This document shows positions 56,978-64,000 of a stretch of DNA of 64,000 bases, one piece after another. The stretch is from Williamsia sp. (GTDB lineage: Bacteria; Bacteroidota; Bacteroidia; Chitinophagales; Chitinophagaceae): positions 144,682 to 208,681 of the forward strand of contig JADCRZ010000008.1 of the NCBI GenBank assembly GCA_015069695.1, in the 5' to 3' direction. The notes below the pieces were generated by a model. That model worked only from the letters and a program-made list of their open reading frames with translations, was not told the DNA's origin and ran no database searches. How positions within the stretch are numbered: position 1 is the first letter of the stretch; the number at the start of each line of letters is the position of its first letter. Made by a program: the position numbers and the translations under genes.

Positions 56978-57974
56978 ACTTGTTTTTGTTGAGTACAGGC
57001 AGGAGAACCAAACTTAAAAAACCAAAAAGCAGGACCATAAAAAACTGCACCAGCCACAACAGCCAACCAAATGCTTTGGCAATGTTTTCATTGAGTCCGT
57101 ACAGCATCATGGTTTCCTGCACCAGGAGGGGATAGGCACCAATGCCGCCTTGCGTGGCAATCATTCCCACACTGCCCATGGTGAGCACAGAGAAAGAAGC
57201 TTTCATACCATAAACACTGGTTTGTTCAATGGCTTTGAAGCCAATCCAGATGCTCATCAGATAACAGATCCAGATCAGGGCTGTATGGAAGAAAAACAAA
57301 CCCTTGTGTTGTACAAAACGCACGCTGGTCAAACCCTGCCAGATGCCTTTCAGCATGAGTTTGATCCGTTGAATCACATGCACGTGTGCAAAGCGGTGGA
57401 GAAAGTATCGGATCACCAGCAGCAGCAGCAGCGGGATGCCAAGGGTAAGTGCCAGTTTCACAAAATTAAAATGGCCGGACTGGTCCAGGATGATGGCACG
57501 CAGGGTGGTTGTGGCATAGTGGCCGATGATGTCGAGCTGGGAAAAAACAGTGATCGCCAGCACGATCACCAGGCAGATCAAATCAAATGCTCTTTCGGCT
57601 ACAATGGTGCCCACGAGTTTATCGGCAGGTACTTTTTCATACCGGGACAAGAAGGTGCACTTCAGCACTTCACCCAATCGCGGTATGGCGAGGTTGGCCA
57701 GGTAGCCCAGCAACACACAGAGATAGGTGTTGATGACAGAGGGACGAAAGCCAAGCGGCTCCATCAGGATCCGCCAGCGGATGGCCCTGCTGAAATGGCT
57801 CAGTAAAAGGATCGCTACAACCGGAATTACAAGAACGTAGTTGGCGCTCTGGATGGCTGATTTTATTTCTCCCCAATCCCTCCCGCTGATCTTGCCAACA
57901 GACCACCATACCAAGAAGATTCCCAGTGCCAGAAACAGGATGTATTGTAATATGCCAAGAATTTTTCTGTTCAT
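56949..57974 (-). CDS. lysylphosphatidylglycerol synthase TM-region / UPF0104 protein
   Basis: A 341-residue protein with about eight membrane helices of the YbhN/UPF0104 family (FSRAIRWRILM near 66, YLANLAIPRLGEVLK near 92, GMIATQGGIGAYP near 272). These are flippase-like proteins related to the membrane part of MprF; no soluble aminoacyl-transferase domain is present. The start ATG overlaps an in-frame stop from an upstream open stretch (ATGA). The 3' end overlaps rfaE2. Confidence 0.85.
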   Translation of the reverse strand: MNRKILGILQYILFLALGIFLVWWSVGKISGRDWGEIKSAIQSANYVLVIPVVAILLLSHFSRAIRWRILMEPLGFRPSVINTYLCVLLGYLANLAIPRLGEVLKCTFLSRYEKVPADKLVGTIVAERAFDLICLVIVLAITVFSQLDIIGHYATTTLRAIILDQSGHFNFVKLALTLGIPLLLLLVIRYFLHRFAHVHVIQRIKLMLKGIWQGLTSVRFVQHKGLFFFHTALIWICYLMSIWIGFKAIEQTSVYGMKASFSVLTMGSVGMIATQGGIGAYPLLVQETMMLYGLNENIAKAFGWLLWLVQFFMVLLFGFLSLVLLPVLNKNKYEKPGLHPE

Positions 57975-58036
57975 ACCAAAATCTTCTGCACGCTTTCAGG
58001 TGCGTCTTTGCCTTCCCTGTGAATAACTACATGCAA

Positions 58037-58891
58037 TCAACTGTTGTTGCCCAGCAACATATTGTCGATCAAACGCACTTCATTTATATAGGCTGCAACA
58101 AGTGCCACCAGCGATTGTTCTCCATCCCACCCGTTTACCTCATCCAGTGTAGCGGCATCGGCAATGGTTACATAATCTATTTTGAAACGGTGTTGTTCCA
58201 GCAACGATTTTGCTGTTGCAACAAGCGGCTGCAACGGACCGGGCCGCAGCTCTTTTTTTATAGAGAGCAAGGCTTGCGAAATCGCCGCAGCTGCTTCCCG
58301 CTCTGCCGCATTTAAACGCAGGTTCCTGCTGCTCAGTGCCAGTCCGTCCGGTTCACGCAGGGTAGGGCAAGCATGCAGCACGGCGTGGGATCCAATGAGC
58401 GACTGCAATTTTTTGATGACCATGCATTGCTGGTAATCTTTTTGTCCCATGTACAAATTCGTGGGTTGTACAATGTCCAGGAGGCGGTTCATCACCTGGC
58501 ATACGCCCTGGAAATGCCCGGGCCGGTAGTAGCCTTCCAGTTTGTTTTCAATGCTTCCCAACTCGTAGCGGCGCAATTGGGTTGTACCACCAGGATAGAT
58601 TTCATGCACATCCGGAAGAAAAAGAACATCGGTCGCATGCTGTTCAAGCAAGCTGATGTCTTTCTCAAGGGTGATCGGATACTTCTTAAAATCCGCGGGA
58701 TCATTGAATTGTGTCGGATTTACAAAGATGCTGCAAACGGTGCAGTCATTTTCTTGGACGGAATATTGCAGCAAAGACAAATGGCCTTCATGCAGGGCAC
58801 CCATGGTGGGCACAAATCCTATTTTCTGTTGGTGTTCTTTTTTGCGGGCGAGGTAATTATGCAATGCATCCGTTTTTTTAAATAAGATCAT
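58037..58891 (-). CDS. panC: pantothenate synthetase
   Basis: A 284-residue enzyme joining pantoate and beta-alanine with ATP. HxGH is H34-E-G-H37 (TMGALHEGHLSL), FVNPTQF follows, and LSSRN is the second ATP motif. The end (RLIDNMLLGNNS) is the normal family end. In many relatives panD follows panC; here no panD is present. Divergent from the glycogen synthase gene. Confidence 0.95.
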   Translation of the reverse strand: MILFKKTDALHNYLARKKEHQQKIGFVPTMGALHEGHLSLLQYSVQENDCTVCSIFVNPTQFNDPADFKKYPITLEKDISLLEQHATDVLFLPDVHEIYPGGTTQLRRYELGSIENKLEGYYRPGHFQGVCQVMNRLLDIVQPTNLYMGQKDYQQCMVIKKLQSLIGSHAVLHACPTLREPDGLALSSRNLRLNAAEREAAAAISQALLSIKKELRPGPLQPLVATAKSLLEQHRFKIDYVTIADAATLDEVNGWDGEQSLVALVAAYINEVRLIDNMLLGNNS

Positions 58892-58949
58892 AATCCCCGG
58901 CTTTAGCTTTCCTGAAACGGGCTGTGGTGCTTAATTACTGATAATGTCT

Positions 58950-58957
58950 TACCTTTG
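58950..58957 (+). promoter_or_regulatory. candidate -7 box of the glycogen-synthase-like gene
   Basis: TACCTTTG matches the TAnnTTTG consensus and lies 59 bases before the ATG at 59017. No clear -33 partner was seen. Confidence 0.4.
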
Positions 58958-59016
58958 CAGCCGGCTTTTTTAAAAGCAAGTCTTATTATACTATTTCTCA
59001 TCAATATTAATTGATA

Positions 59017-59829
59017 ATGTCTACAAAGAAAAGAATTTTATTTATCGCGCATGAAATGTCGCCCTACCTCGAGATGACAGAGTTTGCCGAGATAGCCAAC
59101 AGGTTGGCTATAAAGGCAAACGATGGCGGTTTTGAAGTAAGGTGCATCATGCCCCGGTTTGGAGTGGTGAATGAGAGAAGACATCGTCTTCATGAGGTGG
59201 TGAGGTTATCGGGGATAAATGTTTCTATAGACAACGACGATTATCCATTACAGATCAAAGTAGCTTCCTTACCCAATGCACGCCTGCAGGTTTATTTTCT
59301 AGACAACGAAGATCTTTTCAAACGCAAATATATCTTTCACGACGAGCAGGATCATTGGTACGATGACAATGGGTTGCGCACGGTATTTTTTTGCAAGGGA
59401 GCATTGGAAACAGTCAAGAAATTTGGCTGGCCGCCGGACATCATTCATTGCAGCGGCTGGATGACAGGCCTCATACCCATGTACCTGAAAACGGTGTATA
59501 AGAAGGAGCCGGTATTCCTGCACAGCAAGATTGTTTACACCATCGGACAAAATACCTTCAAAGAAAAATTGGGGACTGATTTTACCAAGCTGGCTAATAT
59601 CCACGCCAATATAAAAGACAAAGACCTGGAACCTTTTAAGGAAGCCACCAACACAGCTATGTTCAGAGGCGGTGCCCTGAATGCTGATGCTGTTACATTT
59701 GGCGCAGAGAAGGTTGAAAAATCTTTGCAAGATGAATTCGGAAAGGCGAGAGGCAAAAAGCTGCTGGCGTATAATGCAGAGTCTGATTTAACAGACTATT
59801 TACAATTATATACCGACCTTGCCAAGTAA
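59017..59829 (+). CDS. glycogen/starch synthase N-terminal (GT5) domain protein
   Basis: A 270-residue protein equal to the N-terminal half of GlgA (starch synthase catalytic domain, FIAHEMSPYLEMTEFAEIAN at the start). The C-terminal GT-B domain that binds ADP-glucose is absent. The usual KTGGL loop is replaced by LEMTEFAEIA. The ATG at 59017 is chosen over TTG at 59011. Short forms like this occur in Bacteroidota next to DUF4270, as here; glycogen synthase activity is doubtful. Confidence 0.82.
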   Translation: MSTKKRILFIAHEMSPYLEMTEFAEIANRLAIKANDGGFEVRCIMPRFGVVNERRHRLHEVVRLSGINVSIDNDDYPLQIKVASLPNARLQVYFLDNEDLFKRKYIFHDEQDHWYDDNGLRTVFFCKGALETVKKFGWPPDIIHCSGWMTGLIPMYLKTVYKKEPVFLHSKIVYTIGQNTFKEKLGTDFTKLANIHANIKDKDLEPFKEATNTAMFRGGALNADAVTFGAEKVEKSLQDEFGKARGKKLLAYNAESDLTDYLQLYTDLAK

Positions 59830-59889
59830 GTAATCAAGCAATAAGGGAAAAATCTGGTCTTGATCCCGCAATTCAATCAAACCATAGGC

Positions 59890-61347
59890 GTGAAGAAATT
59901 TTATTTTGGTGTTGCCTTTCTGTTGGCTGCATTGATCCTTGTACAATCCTGTCAGAAAATAGATACAACCCACATAGGGATAGGACTGATTCCTGCCGGT
60001 GACAACGTGCCTGTTTATGACACCCTTCTCGATGTAGTAACCGACACCAATTTCCTGTACCTGGATTCAAGCCGCATCACCAGTACAGAAGATCATGCCC
60101 TGGGTTATCTGGAAGACCCAGAATTTGGAAATACATCTGCTGCTGTTTACTTTGGCCTTTCTCCCCTGACCACAGGATCTAACCCTTTTCCCAACAAGGA
60201 TTCTATTGGCGACAGGATCGATTCTGTAGTGCTCTCGCTGAGCTATACGGGTATGTATGGTGATTCTTTTTCTGTAGAAAATATCCGTGTTTCTGAAATC
60301 GCCAGCACGGCTGATTTTAAAGATTCACTGACAGGCTATCCGGTATCAGCACCTTATTTCCCGCTGGTATCGCAACCGCTTGGCACAGCAACGGTAGACT
60401 TCACCAAACTGAATGATGCCAAACAGTTTAAACAAGGAAAGGACACGGCGCTTACCACACAGGAAAATGTGCTGCGCATCAAATTGGACCGCTCACTTGG
60501 ATTGCGGCTTGCTGCTTATGATACGACGAGCGCTTATTCAAGTGATTCCCTGTTTGCTACCAAATTCAAAGGCATTGCATTGACCATTGATTCAGTTGCA
60601 TCCTCCCGGAAAAAAGCCCTGGCTTATTTCAACCTCTCGGATACAGCAAAAACAAAGTTGACGGTTTACTACCGAACCTCCAGTGGCGGTGTGCTGGATA
60701 CCGGGTATGTAAACTTTATATACAACACAAGCACCAGTGCCCGCAATGCCAACCTGTTAAGAAGAACAATTACCGGTACCAATTATCAGCGTAATCTGGC
60801 GAGCACCACGCCCAACAAAGACAGGCTTTATATTCAATCCGGTCCGGGTTCTTATGCTACCATTTCTGTACCGGGGCTTAGTACCATGACCAACCGGCTG
60901 ATCTACAAAGCCGAGTTGATCATGAAGATCCTTCCTTCACAGGAAAATGCTTTTTTAACACCACCTATTTTATTTTTAGATCAAAGTGACCCGGTCAATT
61001 CCCGGTACATCACCGTACAAAATGATTTTTTAATAGACAATTCCGGTAATTACAATTACACCACCTTTGGTGGATTGGTAAAAGGGGATACCGGATATAT
61101 TTTTAACCTGACCAGGTATTTCCAGAGCGTTATTTCACGCAAACAAACTGTTTACAAGTTCCGTGTATCCGCTCCTTTCCAGACACAACCTTATTATGCA
61201 TCATCCGATGTATATCCTCCAACGTATAGCTTGCCTACATATCCTTTTCTGATCAACTCATTGATAGCTCGCGGCCGTGTGGTACTGGGCGGGGGCAGCC
61301 ATTCTACGCAGAAGATGCGTGTACGGCTGGTTTATTCCCGAATTTAA
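59890..61347 (+). CDS. DUF4270 family lipoprotein
   Basis: A 485-residue lipoprotein counted from GTG at 59890, which gives a proper signal (KKFYFGVAFLLAALILVQSC, Cys about residue 20). The upstream TTG at 59860 would add ten non-signal residues. The body matches DUF4270, a beta-rich Bacteroidota family of unknown role. It lies 60 bases after the GT5 gene. Confidence 0.85.
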   Translation: MKKFYFGVAFLLAALILVQSCQKIDTTHIGIGLIPAGDNVPVYDTLLDVVTDTNFLYLDSSRITSTEDHALGYLEDPEFGNTSAAVYFGLSPLTTGSNPFPNKDSIGDRIDSVVLSLSYTGMYGDSFSVENIRVSEIASTADFKDSLTGYPVSAPYFPLVSQPLGTATVDFTKLNDAKQFKQGKDTALTTQENVLRIKLDRSLGLRLAAYDTTSAYSSDSLFATKFKGIALTIDSVASSRKKALAYFNLSDTAKTKLTVYYRTSSGGVLDTGYVNFIYNTSTSARNANLLRRTITGTNYQRNLASTTPNKDRLYIQSGPGSYATISVPGLSTMTNRLIYKAELIMKILPSQENAFLTPPILFLDQSDPVNSRYITVQNDFLIDNSGNYNYTTFGGLVKGDTGYIFNLTRYFQSVISRKQTVYKFRVSAPFQTQPYYASSDVYPPTYSLPTYPFLINSLIARGRVVLGGGSHSTQKMRVRLVYSRI

Positions 61348-61372
61348 GTGATGCATATTTTCACCGGAGTAT

Positions 61373-61380
61373 TATCTTTG
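61373..61380 (+). promoter_or_regulatory. candidate -7 box of metK
   Basis: TATCTTTG fits TAnnTTTG and stands 75 bases before the metK ATG. The resulting leader of about 70 bases shows no fold that I can call a SAM riboswitch. Confidence 0.4.
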
Positions 61381-61455
61381 CGGCTGATTTTAAAAATGCA
61401 GCCGGTACGCGGTGCCGGTTATTGTTCATCTTTAACCATAATTTCTAACAGTCTT

Positions 61456-62706
61456 ATGCCTTACTTATTTACATCCGAGAGTGTTTCTGAAGGCCATCCG
61501 GATAAAGTTGCAGACCAGATTTCCGATGCGTTGATCGACAATTTCCTCGCTTTTGATCCGGAGTCAAAAGTGGCCTGTGAAACCCTGGTTACCACCGGAC
61601 AGGTAATGCTGGCAGGAGAAGTAAAAAGCAGCGCGTACCTGGATGTGCAGGAAATTGCCCGCGGCGTGATCCGCAGGATCGGCTATACAAAAAGCGAGTA
61701 CATGTTTGAAGCCAATTCATGCGGTGTGCTTTCCGCCATTCATGAACAATCGCCCGACATCAACCAGGGTGTTGACAAAAAGAACAAAGAAGAGCAGGGC
61801 GCTGGCGACCAGGGCATGATGTTCGGATATGCTACCAATGAGACAGATGATTATATGCCGCTGGCACTTGACCTGGCTCACAAGCTGCTGATCGAACTGG
61901 CTGCCCTCCGCCGTGAAAACAGCGACATCAAATACCTGCGCCCCGATGCAAAAAGCCAGGTAACGCTCGAGTACGACGACAACAACAAACCCATACGCAT
62001 AGACGCTATTGTTGTTTCGACACAGCACGATGATTTTGATAGTGAAGAAAAGATGCTGCAGACGATCAAAGAAGAAATCATCAACATCCTGATCCCCCGC
62101 GTAAAGGAAAAATATTCCAAATACTCTCACCTGTTCAGCAACGAGATCAAATACCATATCAATCCGACCGGCAAGTTTGTGATCGGCGGACCACATGGTG
62201 ATACCGGGCTGACCGGCCGCAAGATCATTGTAGATACCTACGGTGGCAAGGGTGCCCACGGTGGTGGTGCTTTCAGCGGAAAAGATCCTTCTAAGGTTGA
62301 CCGCTCTGCTGCTTATGCAACCCGCCACATCGCTAAAAACCTGGTTGCTGCAGGTGTGTGCGATGAAGTGCTGGTACAGGTTTCCTATGCTATTGGTGTG
62401 GCACAGCCTACCAGTATTTACGTCAATACCTACGGAACCGGCAAGGTAAACCTGCCTGATGGTGAGATCGCAAAAAAAGTAAGTGAGATCTTTGACATGC
62501 GCCCTTACTTTATCGAGCAACGCCTCAAACTGCGCAATCCGATTTACAGCGAAACCGCTGCATACGGACACATGGGCCGCAAACCGGAAACAATTACAAA
62601 ATCTTTCAACATGCCCGGTGGCAAAAAGAAAGAAGTAGATGTGGAGTTGTTTACCTGGGAGAAGCTGGATTATGTTGACAAGGTAAAAGCTGCATTCGGT
62701 TTGTAA
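61456..62706 (+). CDS. metK: S-adenosylmethionine synthetase
   Basis: A 416-residue enzyme making SAM from methionine and ATP. GHPDK is at residues 13-17; [12 protein letters not shown] and the glycine-rich [16 protein letters not shown] loop are intact. The ATG at 61456 is chosen because the family begins [17 protein letters not shown]; the longer frame from 61348 is discarded. Followed by a strong terminator. Confidence 0.97.
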   Translation: MPYLFTSESVSEGHPDKVADQISDALIDNFLAFDPESKVACETLVTTGQVMLAGEVKSSAYLDVQEIARGVIRRIGYTKSEYMFEANSCGVLSAIHEQSPDINQGVDKKNKEEQGAGDQGMMFGYATNETDDYMPLALDLAHKLLIELAALRRENSDIKYLRPDAKSQVTLEYDDNNKPIRIDAIVVSTQHDDFDSEEKMLQTIKEEIINILIPRVKEKYSKYSHLFSNEIKYHINPTGKFVIGGPHGDTGLTGRKIIVDTYGGKGAHGGGAFSGKDPSKVDRSAAYATRHIAKNLVAAGVCDEVLVQVSYAIGVAQPTSIYVNTYGTGKVNLPDGEIAKKVSEIFDMRPYFIEQRLKLRNPIYSETAAYGHMGRKPETITKSFNMPGGKKKEVDVELFTWEKLDYVDKVKAAFGL

Positions 62707-62729
62707 GGCAGCGGTGCACAATAAATCAG

Positions 62730-62757
62730 AAGGCTGTGTCGGACCAGACACAGCCTT
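62730..62757 (+). terminator. rho-independent terminator of metK
   Basis: A perfect 11-base stem (AAGGCTGTGTC and complement) with a 6-base loop, followed by a T run, 24 bases after the stop. Confidence 0.9.
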
Positions 62758-62788
62758 TTTACATTGTTCAATTCTGTAATTTTAAAAC

Positions 62789-63565
62789 GTGAAAGCCAAT
62801 TACCGCAAACAGTTCCGTCCGAAAAAAAGCCAGCTCATAGCCGGCAGAAAACGCGTGTTTGAAGCCATTGCGGCTGGCAAGCACCTGGAAAGGATTTATC
62901 TTGATCAGCTGGCGCATGGAGAAGAGATCAATGCCCTGAAGCGGGCCGCTGCCGATCACCTGATCCCGGTCAACAAGGTGCCGGTAGAAAAGCTGAACAG
63001 CTTTCATGTACCTGATCACGAAGGATGCCTGGCCCTGGTTGCCAAGATCCAGTACCAGGATCTGCAGCAGGTCATCTCTTTTATAGTCGAACAAGGAAAG
63101 ACACCCTTGTTTCTGATCCTCGATGGCATCACAGATGTCCGCAACATCGGCGCCATTGGCCGGACAGCCTACTGCTGCGGAGTGCATGGACTCATCATAC
63201 CCGACAAAGGCGTCGGTGCCATCAACGAAGATGCCATCACCACTTCAGCAGGTGCACTGGAAAAGATCGCGGTTTGCCGGACGGACAGCTTGCCCAAAGC
63301 CATTGAAGAGCTTCACCTCAACGGCATCCGGGTAGCGGCCAGCGAAATGAGCGCTGCCAAAAAATTGTACGAACTCGACCTCACCGAACCCTTTGCCATC
63401 ATCATGGGCAGCGAGGACAAGGGAATCCAACCCAATTTGCTCCGCATCGCCGACGAACAATTCAGCATCCCCATGACCGGCCACTTCGAATCTCTCAACG
63501 TCTCCGTCGCCGCCGGCATGATCTTGTACGAAGCAATGAAACAGCGGATGTTTGCACTGCCTTGA
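62789..63565 (+). CDS. rlmB: 23S rRNA 2'-O-methyltransferase, RlmB-like (SpoU family)
   Basis: A 258-residue TrmH/SpoU methyltransferase. The N-terminal substrate-binding part (about 15-95) precedes motif 1 LDGITDVRNIGAIGRTA, motif 2 IIMGSEDKGIQ and motif 3 IPMTGHFESLNVSVAAG. The start is GTG at 62789; stops lie just upstream in frame and no ATG is near. The stop codon TGA is the first part of the TGAACCAGG box of repeat copy 5. Confidence 0.9.
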   Translation: MKANYRKQFRPKKSQLIAGRKRVFEAIAAGKHLERIYLDQLAHGEEINALKRAAADHLIPVNKVPVEKLNSFHVPDHEGCLALVAKIQYQDLQQVISFIVEQGKTPLFLILDGITDVRNIGAIGRTAYCCGVHGLIIPDKGVGAINEDAITTSAGALEKIAVCRTDSLPKAIEELHLNGIRVAASEMSAAKKLYELDLTEPFAIIMGSEDKGIQPNLLRIADEQFSIPMTGHFESLNVSVAAGMILYEAMKQRMFALP

Positions 63566-63640
63566 ACCAGGATTTTTGGGATTGGGGGACGTTAGACCAT
63601 TGATTATTTTGCTGGTGCTTTGTCTGAACCAGGATTACAC
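63561..63640. repeat. TGAACC-box repeat copy 5
   Basis: Two direct TGAACCAGGA boxes (63563 and 63624) flank the core GGGGACGTTAGACCATTGAT, which is almost identical to copy 3, nearly 40 kb away and in opposite orientation. The rlmB stop codon lies in the first box. Confidence 0.87.
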
Positions 63641-63978
63641 GGATCCACGGATTGCAGGTTGAGGGTGGAGCAGGTTATTAAATTTTTTGTCATCCTGTAA
63701 GGGCGCAGTTCCGTTTGCACTTGCAGAATGATGCCGCGCCCTTACAGGATCTCTGCGGAGCGGAGAGTTTTGTTTAGTAAGACGCTGGCCGATCATCGTA
63801 CCATCTTGCCCCGCAGAGATTCCGCACGGCGCGCGCAAGCTTACCGCAGGTGCAACAGCAGGTAGCACCCCGGCGGAATGACAAAGAGAAAAGGGTGACA
63901 AAGGAAAGAGTAGGCTGCTCCACCCGTACCCAAAAAATCCTGTAATCCCCCAATCCGTTTAATCCTGGTTCAAGACAA
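63619..63978. repeat. composite nested inverted repeat, copy 6
   Basis: The outer ends are related inverted TGAACCAGGATTA units (63619-63672 and 63918-63978), both leading inward to GGGTGGAGCAG. Inside are two further inverted pairs: a perfect 15-base one (63692-63706 with 63736-63750) and a 10-base one (63749-63758 with 63811-63820). No credible gene lies in 63566-64000; an 88-codon minus-strand frame here follows only repeat sequence. It may be a small non-autonomous mobile element or stacked repeat insertions. Confidence 0.7.
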
Positions 63979-64000
63979 AAAATGCTCGGAACAAGTGGGC

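Noticed and set aside
61381..61455. Possible SAM riboswitch in the metK leader
   Set aside because: The leader is short and I could not pair any SAM-I, SAM-II or SAM/SAH fold in it; a covariance search would decide.
61717..62751. 344-codon minus-strand open frame opposite metK
   Set aside because: It is a shadow of a highly conserved gene: metK is certain, and the antisense translation shows no family pattern.
63635..63901. 88-codon minus-strand frame near the right edge
   Set aside because: It lies wholly in nested repeat sequence, and its translation follows the palindromes.

Overview
The window comes from a member of the Bacteroidota, most likely family Chitinophagaceae; the genus cannot be fixed. 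Support: TAnnTTTG-type -7 promoter boxes, a type IX secretion C-terminal sorting domain, DUF4295 beside rpmB-rpmG, DUF4270, DUF5686, the MlaE-F-D gene order without MlaA/B/C, and many Tat or lipoprotein signals on carbohydrate enzymes. No rRNA, tRNA, CRISPR array, transposase or phage gene was seen.

Layout. 1-3195: the 3' part of a DUF5682 gene overlapping a von Willebrand A gene, part of a MoxR-type system that starts outside the window. 3339-6081 (minus): GbsR-type regulator, small membrane protein, DCC-type thiol oxidoreductase and TIGR01777 epimerase. 6377-7705: SGNH lipoprotein. 7910-12065: ybbA-ybbP ABC exporter divergent from a TesA-like esterase, the E. coli arrangement. 12047-16963: HAD phosphatase, DUF6807 protein, Gfo/Idh/MocA oxidoreductase, a membrane-anchored Ppx-like protein and a lipoprotein cytochrome c. 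17263-23481: transporter, sugar isomerase/epimerase, GMC dehydrogenase, a second Gfo/Idh/MocA enzyme and a gluconate-2-dehydrogenase-subunit-3-like lipoprotein. With the cytochrome these look like a periplasmic sugar-oxidation route.

23503-33558: kynureninase and housekeeping genes (rpmB, rpmG, DUF4295, ftsY, rimO), a type IX cargo protein, an aldehyde dehydrogenase and a mutarotase. 35167-47023: twelve consecutive plus-strand genes that read as one sphingolipid locus. They are serine palmitoyltransferase, a GNAT-fold acyltransferase (candidate ceramide synthase), an SDR reductase (candidate CerR), PgpA, GtrA, a DUF5686 outer-membrane protein, a CDP-alcohol phosphatidyltransferase, a fatty-acid hydroxylase, an Aur1-like PAP2 transferase, and MlaE, MlaF and MlaD. 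A TetR gene with a clear palindromic operator lies just upstream. This cluster is the most notable system here: it appears to encode synthesis of a hydroxylated inositol-phosphoceramide-like lipid together with its transport.

48968-56483: a rhamnogalacturonan-I degradation cluster (PL11, CE12, an unclassified six-hairpin glycosidase, GH105, sulfatase) without SusC/SusD. 56486-63565: rfaE2, a flippase-like membrane protein, panC, a GT5-only glycogen synthase, DUF4270, metK and rlmB.

A family of dispersed repeats built on TGAACC boxes sits at four of the eight closed convergent gene junctions and at the 3' end of rlmB, and was not seen between tandem or divergent genes. Several genes take their stop codon or C-terminal residues from a repeat copy.
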